From assembly GCF_009765825.1 (NCBI RefSeq), contig NZ_LMUR01000004.1, positions 1 through 64,000 of the forward strand: a stretch of 64,000 bases of DNA. Direction: 5' to 3'. Position 1 is the first letter of the stretch. Each line of letters starts with the position of its first letter. Of this stretch, positions 35,673-45,600 are shown piece by piece. The translations under genes and the position numbers were made by a program. The notes under the pieces are model-generated. The model was not told the DNA's origin, ran no database searches, and saw nothing but the letters and a program-made list of their open reading frames with translations. This DNA is from Granulicella sp. L60. GTDB taxonomy: Bacteria; Acidobacteriota; Terriglobia; Terriglobales; Acidobacteriaceae.

Positions 35673-38105
35673 ATGAACCAGGTCATCGATTTCCTGATTG
35701 TTATATTCGTCGTTCTTTTGTTCGCCTCGATCTATCGCAAGAGGCCGACAGAGCGCGTACTCTTCTGGCTGCTCGGCTGGTTCTTCGTTCTGCTGCATTT
35801 TCTCGGATTGCTCTTTCATCCGACAGGAGTAACCGGACAGACAGTTCAGGACATCGCCGCTTTATGGGCGCTAATTCTTTGCGGAGTTTGCTTTGTCTTG
35901 TCGCTCGAGGTGTTTCGCGGGAACGCGGTTCGCTGGGTGGCGGTCCTTTACCTGATCGGAATTCCGTGGTCTGCTGCGGTGACTCTTGCAGCACTACCTC
36001 ATACATCGCCTGCCGGTCTGCTGGTCTGTGCGTGCGCTGGGGAGATCGGGACTCTGATCCTGGCGATAGCGTTCTACAGGACCAACTGGAAGCTGCTATC
36101 CGCTTTATTACCGTTGATCGCGGCTTGCAGTGTATGGCTGGTGGTGTCGCTGCTGCATGGGGACGTCAACGCGGTCGTTGAGGTGATTCTCACGCAGTGC
36201 TTCAGTCTGAATGCGGTTCTATTCAGCTTCGAGCAGCGTCGCCTTACGGCAGGCACGGGAACCGTAAGTCTGGCTCTCTATGCGTGGGCAGCCGTTTGGG
36301 CTTTGGGCGAGGTATTGTCGCGTATTGCGCCGGACCTGGTAGTGAATGCCGAGATTTGGAATCTGCCAAAGTACTTCGTCGCCTCGGGAATGATTCTCGT
36401 TTTACTCGAAGAAGAGATTCATTCCGCGAAGATCGCGAGCGAACAGTATCGCCTGCTGTTCGCAGGAAATCCGCACCCGATGTGGATGTACGACCGGGAT
36501 ACGCTGGCTTTTCTGCAGGTGAACGATGCTGCGGTGACGCATTACGGCTACACGAAGGAAGAGTTTCAGCGGATGACGTTGCTGGATGTGCAGCCTGACG
36601 GATGCAGCGAAGCTCCGATGGAGCTCCGAACGACGGAGCCGAAGCAGCTCTCGGGACCATGGGAGCACAAGCGGAAGGATGGCTCCATTGTGCAGGCGGA
36701 TATCGCGAGCCACCCTCTGATCCTCGAAGGCAGAGAGGTGGCCTTCGCATTAATGCAAGATGTCACGGAGCGTCAACGGTTGCATAAACAACTTGTGCTT
36801 CAGGCGCATCACGACATACTGACAGGACTGCCAAATCGAGCGCTGTTTGAAGAACGAATGAAGCGGACGTTGGCTCATGCCAGTGAGTACGGTCACCAGA
36901 GTGCGCTGCTGTGCCTTGATGTAGATCGCTTCAAGCAGATCAATGACACCTATGGGCATGTGGCCGGCGATCTCTGCCTCAAAGAGATTGCACAGCGGTT
37001 GGGAGAGCGGTTGCGTAGTGTGGACACCCTTGCCAGAACGGGTGGCGAAGAGTTTGCGTTGCTTCTTTACGATATAAGCGAGAGTTCAGAGTCAGAGCGT
37101 GTCGCTGAGGCTATGCTCGATGCGCTAAAGCCGCCGGTGCAGATTGATGGCTTCGAGATCGAGTTGGCGGTCAGTATCGGGATAGCGATCTATCCGGAAG
37201 ATGGAGAGACCGCAGCGGGATTGTGGCGGGATGCAGACACTGCGATGTACCGGGCAAAGAATCGGGGTGGAGCTCAATATGTTCGCGTATCGAAAGCGAT
37301 CAGCGTCTCTGCCTCAGAGGCAAGCGACGTAGAGGTAAGCCTGCGAAGGGCGCTCAAGAACGGGGACTTCGAGATTCACTACCAGCCTCAGATGACGATG
37401 GACGGTCAATTGTATGGGCTGGAGGCACTCGTACGATCGCGAGATCCGTTTCTTCAGAAGATGTCTCCGGCACGTTTTATTCCGATTGCCGAAGAGAGCG
37501 GATTGATTGTGCCGCTGGGCAACTGGGTTTTGGAGGAGGTCTGCCGACAGAGCCGGGAGTGGATGAACGATGGCTTACCCCCGGTCCGAGTTGCGGTGAA
37601 CTTGTCACCATTGCAACTGACTCGATTCGACTTCTCAAAAAAGGTAATGGACACACTGAACCGGCATAAGCTCAGCCCGCGGATACTGGAGTTTGAAGTA
37701 ACGGAATCAACGCTGATGCCGGAGACTGGGCATGCCTTCGATCAGATCGAGGTGCTGGCTCGTATGGGTATTCGATTCTCTGTGGACGACTTCGGCACTG
37801 GCTACTCCTCGCTTGGAAGACTGCACCAGCTACCTGTCGATTCACTGAAGATCGATCAGTCCTTCATCGAGCGCATCGCGGAGACGAAGGGAACCTATCC
37901 GATCGTTCAGGCCATCATCTCGCTCGCGCATAGTCTGGGCATGAAGGTCATAGCCGAAGGCGTAGAGAATGACGAGCAGATGTCGCAACTCAGGCTGCTG
38001 GGGTGTGATCGTATCCAAGGATTTTTCTTCAAACGACCGCTTCCTGCTGCCCAGGCGACAGAGTATCTCCGGAGCATGGAAGGCTTGTGGCATGCGGTTG
38101 CTTGA
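35673..38105 (+). CDS. Membrane-bound PAS-GGDEF-EAL cyclic-di-GMP enzyme
   Basis: 810 residues. About seven hydrophobic segments fill residues 1-240. A PAS domain follows (about 260-370; RLLFAGNPHPMWMYDRDTLAF). A diguanylate cyclase domain has the active loop GGEEF at residues 457-461 and nucleotide motif DVDRFKQINDTYGH. A phosphodiesterase domain has EAL at 584-586, then NLSP and DDFGTGYSSL near 704 and EGVEN. Both catalytic signatures are intact, so the protein may be bifunctional. It turns a membrane or small-molecule signal into cyclic-di-GMP changes that control motility or biofilm. GGAG lies 4 bases before the ATG. Confidence 0.94.
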   Translation: MNQVIDFLIVIFVVLLFASIYRKRPTERVLFWLLGWFFVLLHFLGLLFHPTGVTGQTVQDIAALWALILCGVCFVLSLEVFRGNAVRWVAVLYLIGIPWSAAVTLAALPHTSPAGLLVCACAGEIGTLILAIAFYRTNWKLLSALLPLIAACSVWLVVSLLHGDVNAVVEVILTQCFSLNAVLFSFEQRRLTAGTGTVSLALYAWAAVWALGEVLSRIAPDLVVNAEIWNLPKYFVASGMILVLLEEEIHSAKIASEQYRLLFAGNPHPMWMYDRDTLAFLQVNDAAVTHYGYTKEEFQRMTLLDVQPDGCSEAPMELRTTEPKQLSGPWEHKRKDGSIVQADIASHPLILEGREVAFALMQDVTERQRLHKQLVLQAHHDILTGLPNRALFEERMKRTLAHASEYGHQSALLCLDVDRFKQINDTYGHVAGDLCLKEIAQRLGERLRSVDTLARTGGEEFALLLYDISESSESERVAEAMLDALKPPVQIDGFEIELAVSIGIAIYPEDGETAAGLWRDADTAMYRAKNRGGAQYVRVSKAISVSASEASDVEVSLRRALKNGDFEIHYQPQMTMDGQLYGLEALVRSRDPFLQKMSPARFIPIAEESGLIVPLGNWVLEEVCRQSREWMNDGLPPVRVAVNLSPLQLTRFDFSKKVMDTLNRHKLSPRILEFEVTESTLMPETGHAFDQIEVLARMGIRFSVDDFGTGYSSLGRLHQLPVDSLKIDQSFIERIAETKGTYPIVQAIISLAHSLGMKVIAEGVENDEQMSQLRLLGCDRIQGFFFKRPLPAAQATEYLRSMEGLWHAVA

Positions 38106-38126
38106 ATCCGGCATGCGAGGCCGATC

Positions 38127-39929
38127 CTAGAAGGATGAGGTGAGATGCGCTGTCTCGCCCGATGCTTTGCGGGCATGCAGCATCTCAGGGAGTTCCAAGT
38201 CCGCCGAGGGCCATGCCTTCAGGAAGGTCTGATATTCCGTCTGGGCTTGCACGGTGTTTCCTGCGAGTTCGTCCGCGCGCGCAATACCGTACAGTTCGAA
38301 CCCCGAAGCAGGCCGCTCGATCAGCGCCGACTGGTAAGCGGTCTTTGCATCTGCATAGTCTTTTGCGCGCAGAAGAGCATCAGCTTCCGTCTCGGCGACT
38401 GGCCGGATGCAGAAGGGAGGCTCGCGATAACCAAGATTCTTTTCAGTCAGTGATGCCTGCTCGTATAGCTTCTTTGCCGGATCGACTTTTCCCTGGAGCA
38501 AAAGCACGCCCGCGCGCAGTTCGACCGACTCGATGCTGAACATACTGACCAGCGGGCCTGCAAGGGCATCGGGGTTTAGGGAATCCATGGGTGGGGTTGA
38601 TTTGGTGGCGTCCGCTTTGAGCTTGTCGGCGGCGACGGGCTGTGCCTCCTGACCCTGGCGCCAGAGGCCTGCGTCCATCCGCGCCGAAGCTGACTGTGCG
38701 GATGCGAGGTCTCCGCGATCAAGTGCCTGCATACCCTGGGCGAAGATGCGCAGTTCGTCGCGAAGAAAGCGCAGGTTGGCTGTCTTCTTATCTTCAAGGA
38801 GATTTCCGTCTTCGAGCATGGTGAGCACCGTTGCCCAGTCGCCCACGCGCAACGCCACCGGAAGGCGCCGACTCACGCGTGACATCTGGTCTCGTGCATT
38901 CCATATGTAGAGTGTCGCCGAAAGCTCGCCTCGTGCTCCCGCCAGCCGGTCCGACAGAGCATTGGCCTCCTTGAGTCGGCCCTGCTCCATCAGATTGGCG
39001 ATGGCGTACATGAGATTGTGGACGTAGTTCCAGTCGTCATCGACACCTACATGCTGCTCACGCATGTAGCGCTCATCGGCCTCCGTAGAGGCAGCAAACC
39101 AACGGTCGGCGCTGACGTAATCCCCTACGCGGTAGTAGATGTGTCCGGGCATGTGGACCATGTGGCCACTCGTTGGCGCGAGGCTGGCAAGAAGAGCTGC
39201 GTTTCGGATCGCCTGTTCGGGATGATTGCTCGGCTCCATGGCATGAATCCAGTAGTGGTTCGCGGCGGAGTCTTCAGGAGCCTGCTTCAACACAGCTTCC
39301 AGAATCGCAATTCTTTCCTTCTGACCTGGCTTCGGGTCACCGTTTTTGTCATAGCCATCGCCGACGTCATTCGCGAGATAGATGCTCGCCTCCATATCAC
39401 GTGGCGACTTCTTTACCAGTTCTCGATAGATTGCGATGGATTTCGAGTGCGATCCTTCCTCTTCCGCAGACTGGGCTTCGGCGGCTTCGATGTAGAGGCG
39501 GTTAGGTTTGCTCTCTTTGCCTTTCAAACGCACCGCCTCAGCAAGAGCTTTGTTGCTATAGACCGTTTTAGGACCACCACGCATGTCTTCCGCCTGGGCA
39601 AGTCCCCAGTAGCACATCGCACAGTTAGGGTCTGTGCGGATGGCCTGTTCGAACGCCTTCGCCGACTCGTAGTCCCAGAAATCATGCAGCAGCGTGAGTC
39701 CCTGGTCGAACCACGCTTGCGTCTCGGTGTTAGCTTTAATGGTGATGTGCGAGTTGCCGATTCCGGTCATATGGATAGGGACGGGTAGCTGCTCCGGCGG
39801 GGGAATGGGGCGCATTCCATCCATCGGCGGCATCGCCATTCCGGAGCTCATACAGGGCGCCTGGGCACCTATACCTAAGCCACCAGCAAATATCACGCAG
39901 GCAATCAAACAAACAGCCGTTTTTCCCAT
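38127..39929 (-). CDS. Exported TPR-repeat protein
   Basis: 600 residues with a signal peptide (residues 1-22, GAQA) followed by a Met- and Pro-rich region (about 24-52). The segment THIGNSHITIKANTETQAWFDQGL-like start (GIGNSHITIK...QAWFDQGLTLLHDFWDYESAKAF) begins a row of TPR-type helices (SAKAFEQAIRTDPNCAMCYWGLAQAED and later GNTVQAQTEYQTFLKAWP). Such proteins are scaffolds for protein contacts in the periplasm or cell surface. The cysteine pair CAMC and several His/Met residues near the N-terminus could bind metal, but that is speculation. It is convergent with the GGDEF-EAL gene, 21 bases apart. Confidence 0.82.
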   Translation of the reverse strand: MGKTAVCLIACVIFAGGLGIGAQAPCMSSGMAMPPMDGMRPIPPPEQLPVPIHMTGIGNSHITIKANTETQAWFDQGLTLLHDFWDYESAKAFEQAIRTDPNCAMCYWGLAQAEDMRGGPKTVYSNKALAEAVRLKGKESKPNRLYIEAAEAQSAEEEGSHSKSIAIYRELVKKSPRDMEASIYLANDVGDGYDKNGDPKPGQKERIAILEAVLKQAPEDSAANHYWIHAMEPSNHPEQAIRNAALLASLAPTSGHMVHMPGHIYYRVGDYVSADRWFAASTEADERYMREQHVGVDDDWNYVHNLMYAIANLMEQGRLKEANALSDRLAGARGELSATLYIWNARDQMSRVSRRLPVALRVGDWATVLTMLEDGNLLEDKKTANLRFLRDELRIFAQGMQALDRGDLASAQSASARMDAGLWRQGQEAQPVAADKLKADATKSTPPMDSLNPDALAGPLVSMFSIESVELRAGVLLLQGKVDPAKKLYEQASLTEKNLGYREPPFCIRPVAETEADALLRAKDYADAKTAYQSALIERPASGFELYGIARADELAGNTVQAQTEYQTFLKAWPSADLELPEMLHARKASGETAHLTSSF

Positions 39930-40035
39930 GTAGACAACTTTACTCCGTGTCGAGTCGATCGTGCGGCAATCAGCACTCCGGTTGCAGGACGCAAGATTCG
40001 GCGTTTTCGATGGAGCATCGCCAAAGTTTTTCTAC

Positions 40036-41613
40036 CTATGGAGAAACCTTTATGTCCGCTGTACCCATACGTCCAGTAGCGGTTTCGCGAACGACAAAGC
40101 GCAGACGCGTTGCTCCTTTGGGTAGAGGAGTGGGAATGATGAAGTCAGCATTCTTACCTGCCTGCTGAAGATCAGCCCCCGCCCTTGCGAGCGCAGTTTC
40201 GCTTCGCAGAGTGTGGGCAAGGATCTTGTCCTTCGCCGAGAGCGCGACGACAAGGATGGCTACCTTCACGGAGTGGCTACCGTTTTCTGCAGGCTGCCAT
40301 GAAAGCATCGTCGCATCCACATGGACGGTATATGTGGGCGATGAATCTGCCAGGGGCTTCGCTGGTTCGGCTGTAACTCGGAGTGCCGTGAGCGGGATAG
40401 AACTGAGAGCAGCAGTGTTGAGATCGTAGGTAAGCGTCTCGCTTGAGTTGGCAGTCTTTGGAGGGAGAGCATAGTAGCCGTTGCGAGTAGACACCGTAAG
40501 GTCAGGGTGAAGGCAGACGACGTGGATATTGCGGTACTGGTGTAGCACCGTGCTGCTTCCCGATGGGACATAACCGATCGTGTAGAAGTGAGTGCCGAGA
40601 TCGATGGAGAGCGCGATCTGTTTGTCGATATCGTTCATGCCGCGAAGTACGCGGCCTCCAGTGACGGGACCGAGACGGTCGAAGGATGCCTCTGAGGCGA
40701 AGGGATCAACGTTGGTGGCAAGCGTGTCTCCTGCTGCCTGCGCGAACTCAAGCTGGGTGGGATCGGTTATCTCGGTCAGACCGGCAGCGCTGGTAGTTGG
40801 GTCAACGGCATAAAGAGTAACGCGGCTATCGAGGAGGACATCGGTCACATGCTGGATCGTATTGTTGACTAGATCCAGATCATGAGTGGCAAGCTCGGCA
40901 GGATCGAGTGAAGGAAAGCCCTGGCCGACCCAGACGAGGTTCTTGCGGCCTGGAATACGAGCGGTAGCCTGAGCGATCTGCTCAAGCGCGCTGAGAGACT
41001 GGTCGAGGCGTTCGACTGGCCCATAGCCAATGCTCTTATCGCCTTCGAGCTTCCATGCGTAGTGGACGGACTGTTCGCGGAGCGCTTTGAGGAGAGCCTC
41101 GCGATCTTGGGTGAAGTTTTGAAGCATATGAAAACGGTTGTCAGCGACGATGAGCAGCATCGTGGGTTGGGCAAGAAGCGCAGGGTGAGATTCGAGATAC
41201 TGCCGGACGGAGCGCACGGCGAAAGAAGAGTCTTCAAAGTGGGTGTTGAGCTCGTCAAGCACCAGGACAGTAACTGGTGACTGTCCGAAGCTCTTAGGGT
41301 CATCGGGATTGATTAGCTCAGTTGTACTGGATACTACGGGGAGTTCGTGAACGGAAGGCACCTCGAAGGAAGAGATCTTCTGAGGAAGCTTGTCTTCATA
41401 TACAGCGAAGTCGCTCTGCTTTAGATCTGTGACAGGTCTTCCTTGCTTATCAGTGACGACGACATCGAGCAGGACGATGCGGCTGCTAACGTTTAGGGTA
41501 GGCACATCAGGCTGTTGCGCTTTAGCCTGCGCTCCAAAAATGAGAGTGGTACTAGCCAAGGCAAGAAAACATAAAGCAGTTCCGAAGACGGAGTTTCTCA
41601 AGTGATGCTCCAT
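40036..41613 (-). CDS. VWFA-related Acidobacterial domain protein
   Basis: 525 residues from ATG 41613 (GAGGA 7 bases upstream). A signal peptide ends near AKAQQ (about residue 34). Then comes the domain typical of this phylum: VSSRIVLLDVVVTDKQGRPVTDLKQSDFAVYEDKLPQ-like opening and a von Willebrand A-like fold with VTVLVLDELNTHFED, GRKNLVWVGQGFPS and FYTIGYVPSG. The MIDAS signature is incomplete (DELNT in place of DxSxS), as is common in this group. It is secreted or periplasmic and probably binds partner proteins. Function is not established. It is a strong taxonomic marker. Confidence 0.9.
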   Translation of the reverse strand: MEHHLRNSVFGTALCFLALASTTLIFGAQAKAQQPDVPTLNVSSRIVLLDVVVTDKQGRPVTDLKQSDFAVYEDKLPQKISSFEVPSVHELPVVSSTTELINPDDPKSFGQSPVTVLVLDELNTHFEDSSFAVRSVRQYLESHPALLAQPTMLLIVADNRFHMLQNFTQDREALLKALREQSVHYAWKLEGDKSIGYGPVERLDQSLSALEQIAQATARIPGRKNLVWVGQGFPSLDPAELATHDLDLVNNTIQHVTDVLLDSRVTLYAVDPTTSAAGLTEITDPTQLEFAQAAGDTLATNVDPFASEASFDRLGPVTGGRVLRGMNDIDKQIALSIDLGTHFYTIGYVPSGSSTVLHQYRNIHVVCLHPDLTVSTRNGYYALPPKTANSSETLTYDLNTAALSSIPLTALRVTAEPAKPLADSSPTYTVHVDATMLSWQPAENGSHSVKVAILVVALSAKDKILAHTLRSETALARAGADLQQAGKNADFIIPTPLPKGATRLRFVVRETATGRMGTADIKVSP

Positions 41614-41756
41614 AGATATTCCTCTTAAGAGTACACAAACCGGCGTCATCCTTGTGTAGTTAGATAGTCTGATCTTTTCGTGACGATATGGCTAGAATGA
41701 CGAGCAGGTAAGTCTAACTCGAACTTTTGATAAAGCACATAAGGCGGTTAGAAATA

Positions 41757-42596
41757 GTGAAACGAATTCTTGTTGTCTATCTGTTCTGTTTTGCCTTGGT
41801 ACAGCAGTGCTTCGCATGGGGGCGCGAGGGACACCGGTTGACTGCGATGGTGGCCGAGGATTATCTGACGCCGTTGGCACAGGAAAATGTGCGCTATCTC
41901 CTCGGCAAGCAAAGTCTCGCGGACGTGTCCTCCTGGGCGGATGAATACAGGGAAGATCATCGTGAAACAGCGCGGTGGCACTTTGTAAATATTCCCGGCT
42001 CGGCAAGTAGTTATGACCGCGTACGGGACTGTCCTGAACCTGACAACGATCCTCAGTCGAAGTGGCGCGATTGTGTGGCAGATCGGATTCTCTACTTCGA
42101 AGAGCAACCACAGAGCTCATCGACAGACAAAAAGCAGAAGGCATTTGCACTGAAGTTTTTGGTACATCTGGTTGGCGATATCCATCATTACCTTCACGCG
42201 ATCGGCGAGGCGCGTGAAGGTAATGATATCCATGTGATCCTGTTTGGCACGATGCAATGCGACGAACGCTCCGAGTGCAACCTGCACGGGGCTTGGGATG
42301 AAGGCCTGTTGGAGTATCGTAATATGCATGAAAAGGGGTATCTTGGACTACTGAGATCAGAGATTCGAGAGAATGATTGGCAGCGCAAGGATGGAGGCGA
42401 TCCGACGGTCTGGGCGAATGCTTCACATCGTTATGCCCAACATGCATTTGTTCCTGCCGGCACTCTGATCGACTCCAGATACTACGAGATGGAGATTAAG
42501 GTCGTCGATCAACAACTGGCACTTGGTGGTCTTCGCCTGGCCCATGTGCTGAATGAGATATTTACTGCACCACCGTCACCTTCGGCTGCACAGTAG
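41757..42596 (+). CDS. Secreted S1/P1-family nuclease
   Basis: 279 residues. GTG 41757 is chosen (AAGGCGG about 9 bases upstream); a TTG at 41727 is also in frame. A signal peptide ends QQCFA, leaving Trp as first mature residue, and in this family the N-terminal Trp binds zinc. Other trinuclear-zinc ligands are seen in GHR, SSWADE, the HFVN segment, LVHLVGDIHHYLH and NLHGAWDEG. It cuts single-stranded DNA or RNA outside the cell, for phosphate scavenging. The motif GDIHHYLH (usually GDxHQPLH) coincides with a 17-bp inverted repeat in the DNA. Confidence 0.9.
   Translation: MKRILVVYLFCFALVQQCFAWGREGHRLTAMVAEDYLTPLAQENVRYLLGKQSLADVSSWADEYREDHRETARWHFVNIPGSASSYDRVRDCPEPDNDPQSKWRDCVADRILYFEEQPQSSSTDKKQKAFALKFLVHLVGDIHHYLHAIGEAREGNDIHVILFGTMQCDERSECNLHGAWDEGLLEYRNMHEKGYLGLLRSEIRENDWQRKDGGDPTVWANASHRYAQHAFVPAGTLIDSRYYEMEIKVVDQQLALGGLRLAHVLNEIFTAPPSPSAAQ
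42184..42227. repeat. Perfect 17-bp inverted repeat inside the nuclease gene
   Basis: ATCATTACCTTCACGCG (42184-42200), a 10-base loop, and the exact reverse complement (42211-42227). It covers the codons for the metal-binding HHYLH motif and for EGNDIH. Both arms are coding. Confidence 0.7.
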
Positions 42597-42606
42597 TTTG
42601 CAAAAT

Positions 42607-42641
42607 AAGCAGAGTGGCTACTACTCAAAACCACCCTGCTT
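42607..42641. terminator. Bidirectional terminator between nuclease and TonB receptor
   Basis: AAGCAGAGTGG (42607-42617) pairs with CCACCCTGCTT (42631-42641) with one mismatch. It lies between two convergent stops (42596 and 42658); minus-strand reading is followed by ATTTTG. Confidence 0.65.
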
Positions 42642-42657
42642 ACTTTCGTCTAGTAGA

Positions 42658-45600
42658 TTAGAAGTGCAGGCGAGCGGAGAGCTGCATCTGACGTTGGCTA
42701 TAGGTATTGTTGCTGTTCGCGTTGAGGTAAGTCCCGTAGTTTTGTACGAAGTTTAGTGTATTCGGCGTTGTTCCGCTACCAGAAGAGATAGAGTAAGCGC
42801 CGTGCGAAACGCTAGTAATATTCTGGTGATTAAGTAGGTTGAAAGCCTCAGCGAAGATCTCCAGACGATAGCTGCCGAGACGGTTATCTGGGAGATAGAA
42901 GTTTTTGCCTAAGCGCAAATCCACATTCGCGGTCTTCGGCATCGTGACTTGGTTTCGACCTAGTATATCGATACGGTCCGCACTCGATCCTACGCCATTG
43001 ATGCTCTTGAACTCCCCTTCGTTCGTGCCTCCGCTAACAGTCGGAGTGTAGGGCAGACCGTTCTGAATCTGCACAACTGGCGCGATCCTCCAACCATCGG
43101 CAAGATACTTCTTCCAACCCACAATATGGATTGCTGGCTCATAGATGCCCGCGAAGACAAAGCGATGTCGGACGTCGAGCGAGCTATTGCCGTACTCTTT
43201 GCCAAGGTTAGTAGGATCAAAGACGTTGAAGGTTGGGACACCCGTTCCGATGTAGGGGTTGAAGTCTAACGCATGCGCCCAGGTAAAGTTGGACAAGATG
43301 GATAGTCCATGGCTATAGCGACGATTCAACTGTACTGCCAGGGCGTTGTATTTCGAGTTGACGTTGCTGGCAATCTCGAGGATATCGCCGTAGTTGGGAT
43401 TAGGACGATTGGTCCCGGTAAATAATGTAGTGGTGTAGACGAAGCCGTTGGAAAGCGGAGCATTCTTCCCGCCGTGCGGTAGCGTGACATACGCACCTGG
43501 AACACCTGACTGGGTTGTGTTGTTATTCACGACGTAAGAGATGGTTCCGTTTCCGGTTAGGGCCACGTTGGTGTCATTGGAGCTGTCTAGTTCGCGACCA
43601 AAGGAGCCCATGTAAGTAAGAGAGAAGGTCATACTGTGGCCGAGATCCTGCTCGAGAGCCAGATCGGCTTCATGAACCTGTGGATTCTGAAGATGTGGAG
43701 AGAGATAAGCAATCGTCGAGGCGCCTGCACAACCGGTAAGCTTTGATGGATTGGTGTAGATATTGGGGAAGACAGGCGCACAGGGAGCTTGAAAGATGCC
43801 ACTATAGTTGATCTGTGCATTGGGACCGCCCGATTCCAGGTAGGTCTGAAGAATATTCGCATTGGGAACGAGTCCGTAGTACAGGCCATAGCCGCCACGA
43901 AGAATGGTCTTTGAGTCGCCATAAAGGTTATAAACAAATCCAACACGTGGCCCGATATTATTTCGGTCGTCGGGATGGCCGAACGATTGTGGAAGGCTGG
44001 GGTTGGGCGTGGGGCTCGATGGAATGTATTGATACTCATATCGCACACCGGCAGTGATAGTCAGTCGTGGAGTGATGCGCCAGTCGTCAGTCAGAAAGCC
44101 TGCATACTCATCGGTAGCAATCAAAGCAGATGGATTGCCAAAGCCCTGAGAGAAGCTGAAGTAGTTGCCACCTCCGGTGCTTGCGCCGTAGTTCGCTCCA
44201 CCAATACCAAGCACAGAGTGCAGGTAATCTCCGATGAACTCCCACGAATAGTCTTCTTCGTAAGTTCCGTTTTCGTCGAAGAGGTTGTTGATGTAATCAG
44301 AGATATGGTTGTAGTCCAAGCCGAACTTAGTCAGGTGCTTTCCGTGGCTCCAGGAGACGGAGTCCATGCCCTGAAGACGCCGCTCATCGGGGAGGGCGCG
44401 GCGCTCGAGGTCGTCGGGCTTGCCTATGTTGAAGCCTTGCTGGTCATACTCAAATCCAATTTCAACGTTGGGAGGCCGGTTGAACTGGTTGTTCGAGAGC
44501 GGAAGTTCGTTGGGTAGTGGATCCTGGGAAGTTTCAACCTCTAGGTCGCGGCCATACTGAAAAAGAAAGTTGTTGACCATGTGGTCGTTGAGGACAGTAG
44601 TCAGGCGGGCGATACCAAAGTCCTCTTTGACAAAATCGTTACCGAAGGAAGCACGACCATCAAAGTTTGAAGCCTGAGTTTCCATGCCCGCGGGCGAGTC
44701 CCAACGGAAGCGGCTGTACTCAAGAGCCAAGTGATTACGTTCGCTAATCTGCCAGTCGAGCTTAGGAAAGTTGATAACCTGATCGCCGGTGCGTGGCACG
44801 GTGCCAAGAAAGGAGTTCATGATGCCGAGGCCCTGCAAATAGTAGGCGGCTCCAGCCTGATAGCTCGATCCGATTGCGGATGCGAGTTGGCAAGACTCCC
44901 AGTCTCCTCCCCATGGCGCCCCTGGACGGTTGCCCGTTCCAGTGCCTTCCGCAACACCGTTGACGGTTAGAGTGCCAGTGCTGGTGTTACAACTTTCGTT
45001 GGCCGGAAGTGAGGAGTTTGCCGGAGCAAAGGTGTCGGCGGGGTCGGAGGCGCGCGCAGTGCCTGGAAAGTTCCGTTTCTGCTGGTCGTAGGAGTAGAAC
45101 CAGAAGAGCTTGTCGTGAATCAGTGGGCCGCCTACGCCAAATCCCCACTGTTTGCGCCAGTCTTTGGGGTTGTATGGAGAGGTGACGTAATTGCCTGCGG
45201 CGTTCGGCACCGTCAAGAGGGTATACGGATTGACGGCTCCTCCCAAATTGTTGTCGCGATCGTAAAAGAAGAGTTCGCCATGCAGATGGTTGCCGCCACT
45301 TTTGGTAACCGTGTTGATTACGCCACCGGCAGCGCGACCGTACTCGGCAGAGTAGTTGGAGGTGTTGACCTGAAACTCCTGCACCGCCGCCTGAGAGATG
45401 GAATATGCAGCACGGGTGCGGCCTCGGGCCTCAGAGAAGTACGCCTGGTTGTCGTCTGCACCGTCGACGGTATTGTTGTTGAGCAGGTAGCTGATGCCGC
45501 GGAAGCTAAGCAAACCGAAGCCGTCGCTGTTGGAGACAACGCCAGGAGTGAGCAGGGCGAAGCTCGACCAGCGGCGGCCATTGATCGGCAGATTGTCGAT

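Noticed and set aside
39018..39788. 256-codon frame antisense to the TPR gene
   Set aside because: Shadow of an intact exported protein gene; no ribosome site or recognisable motif.
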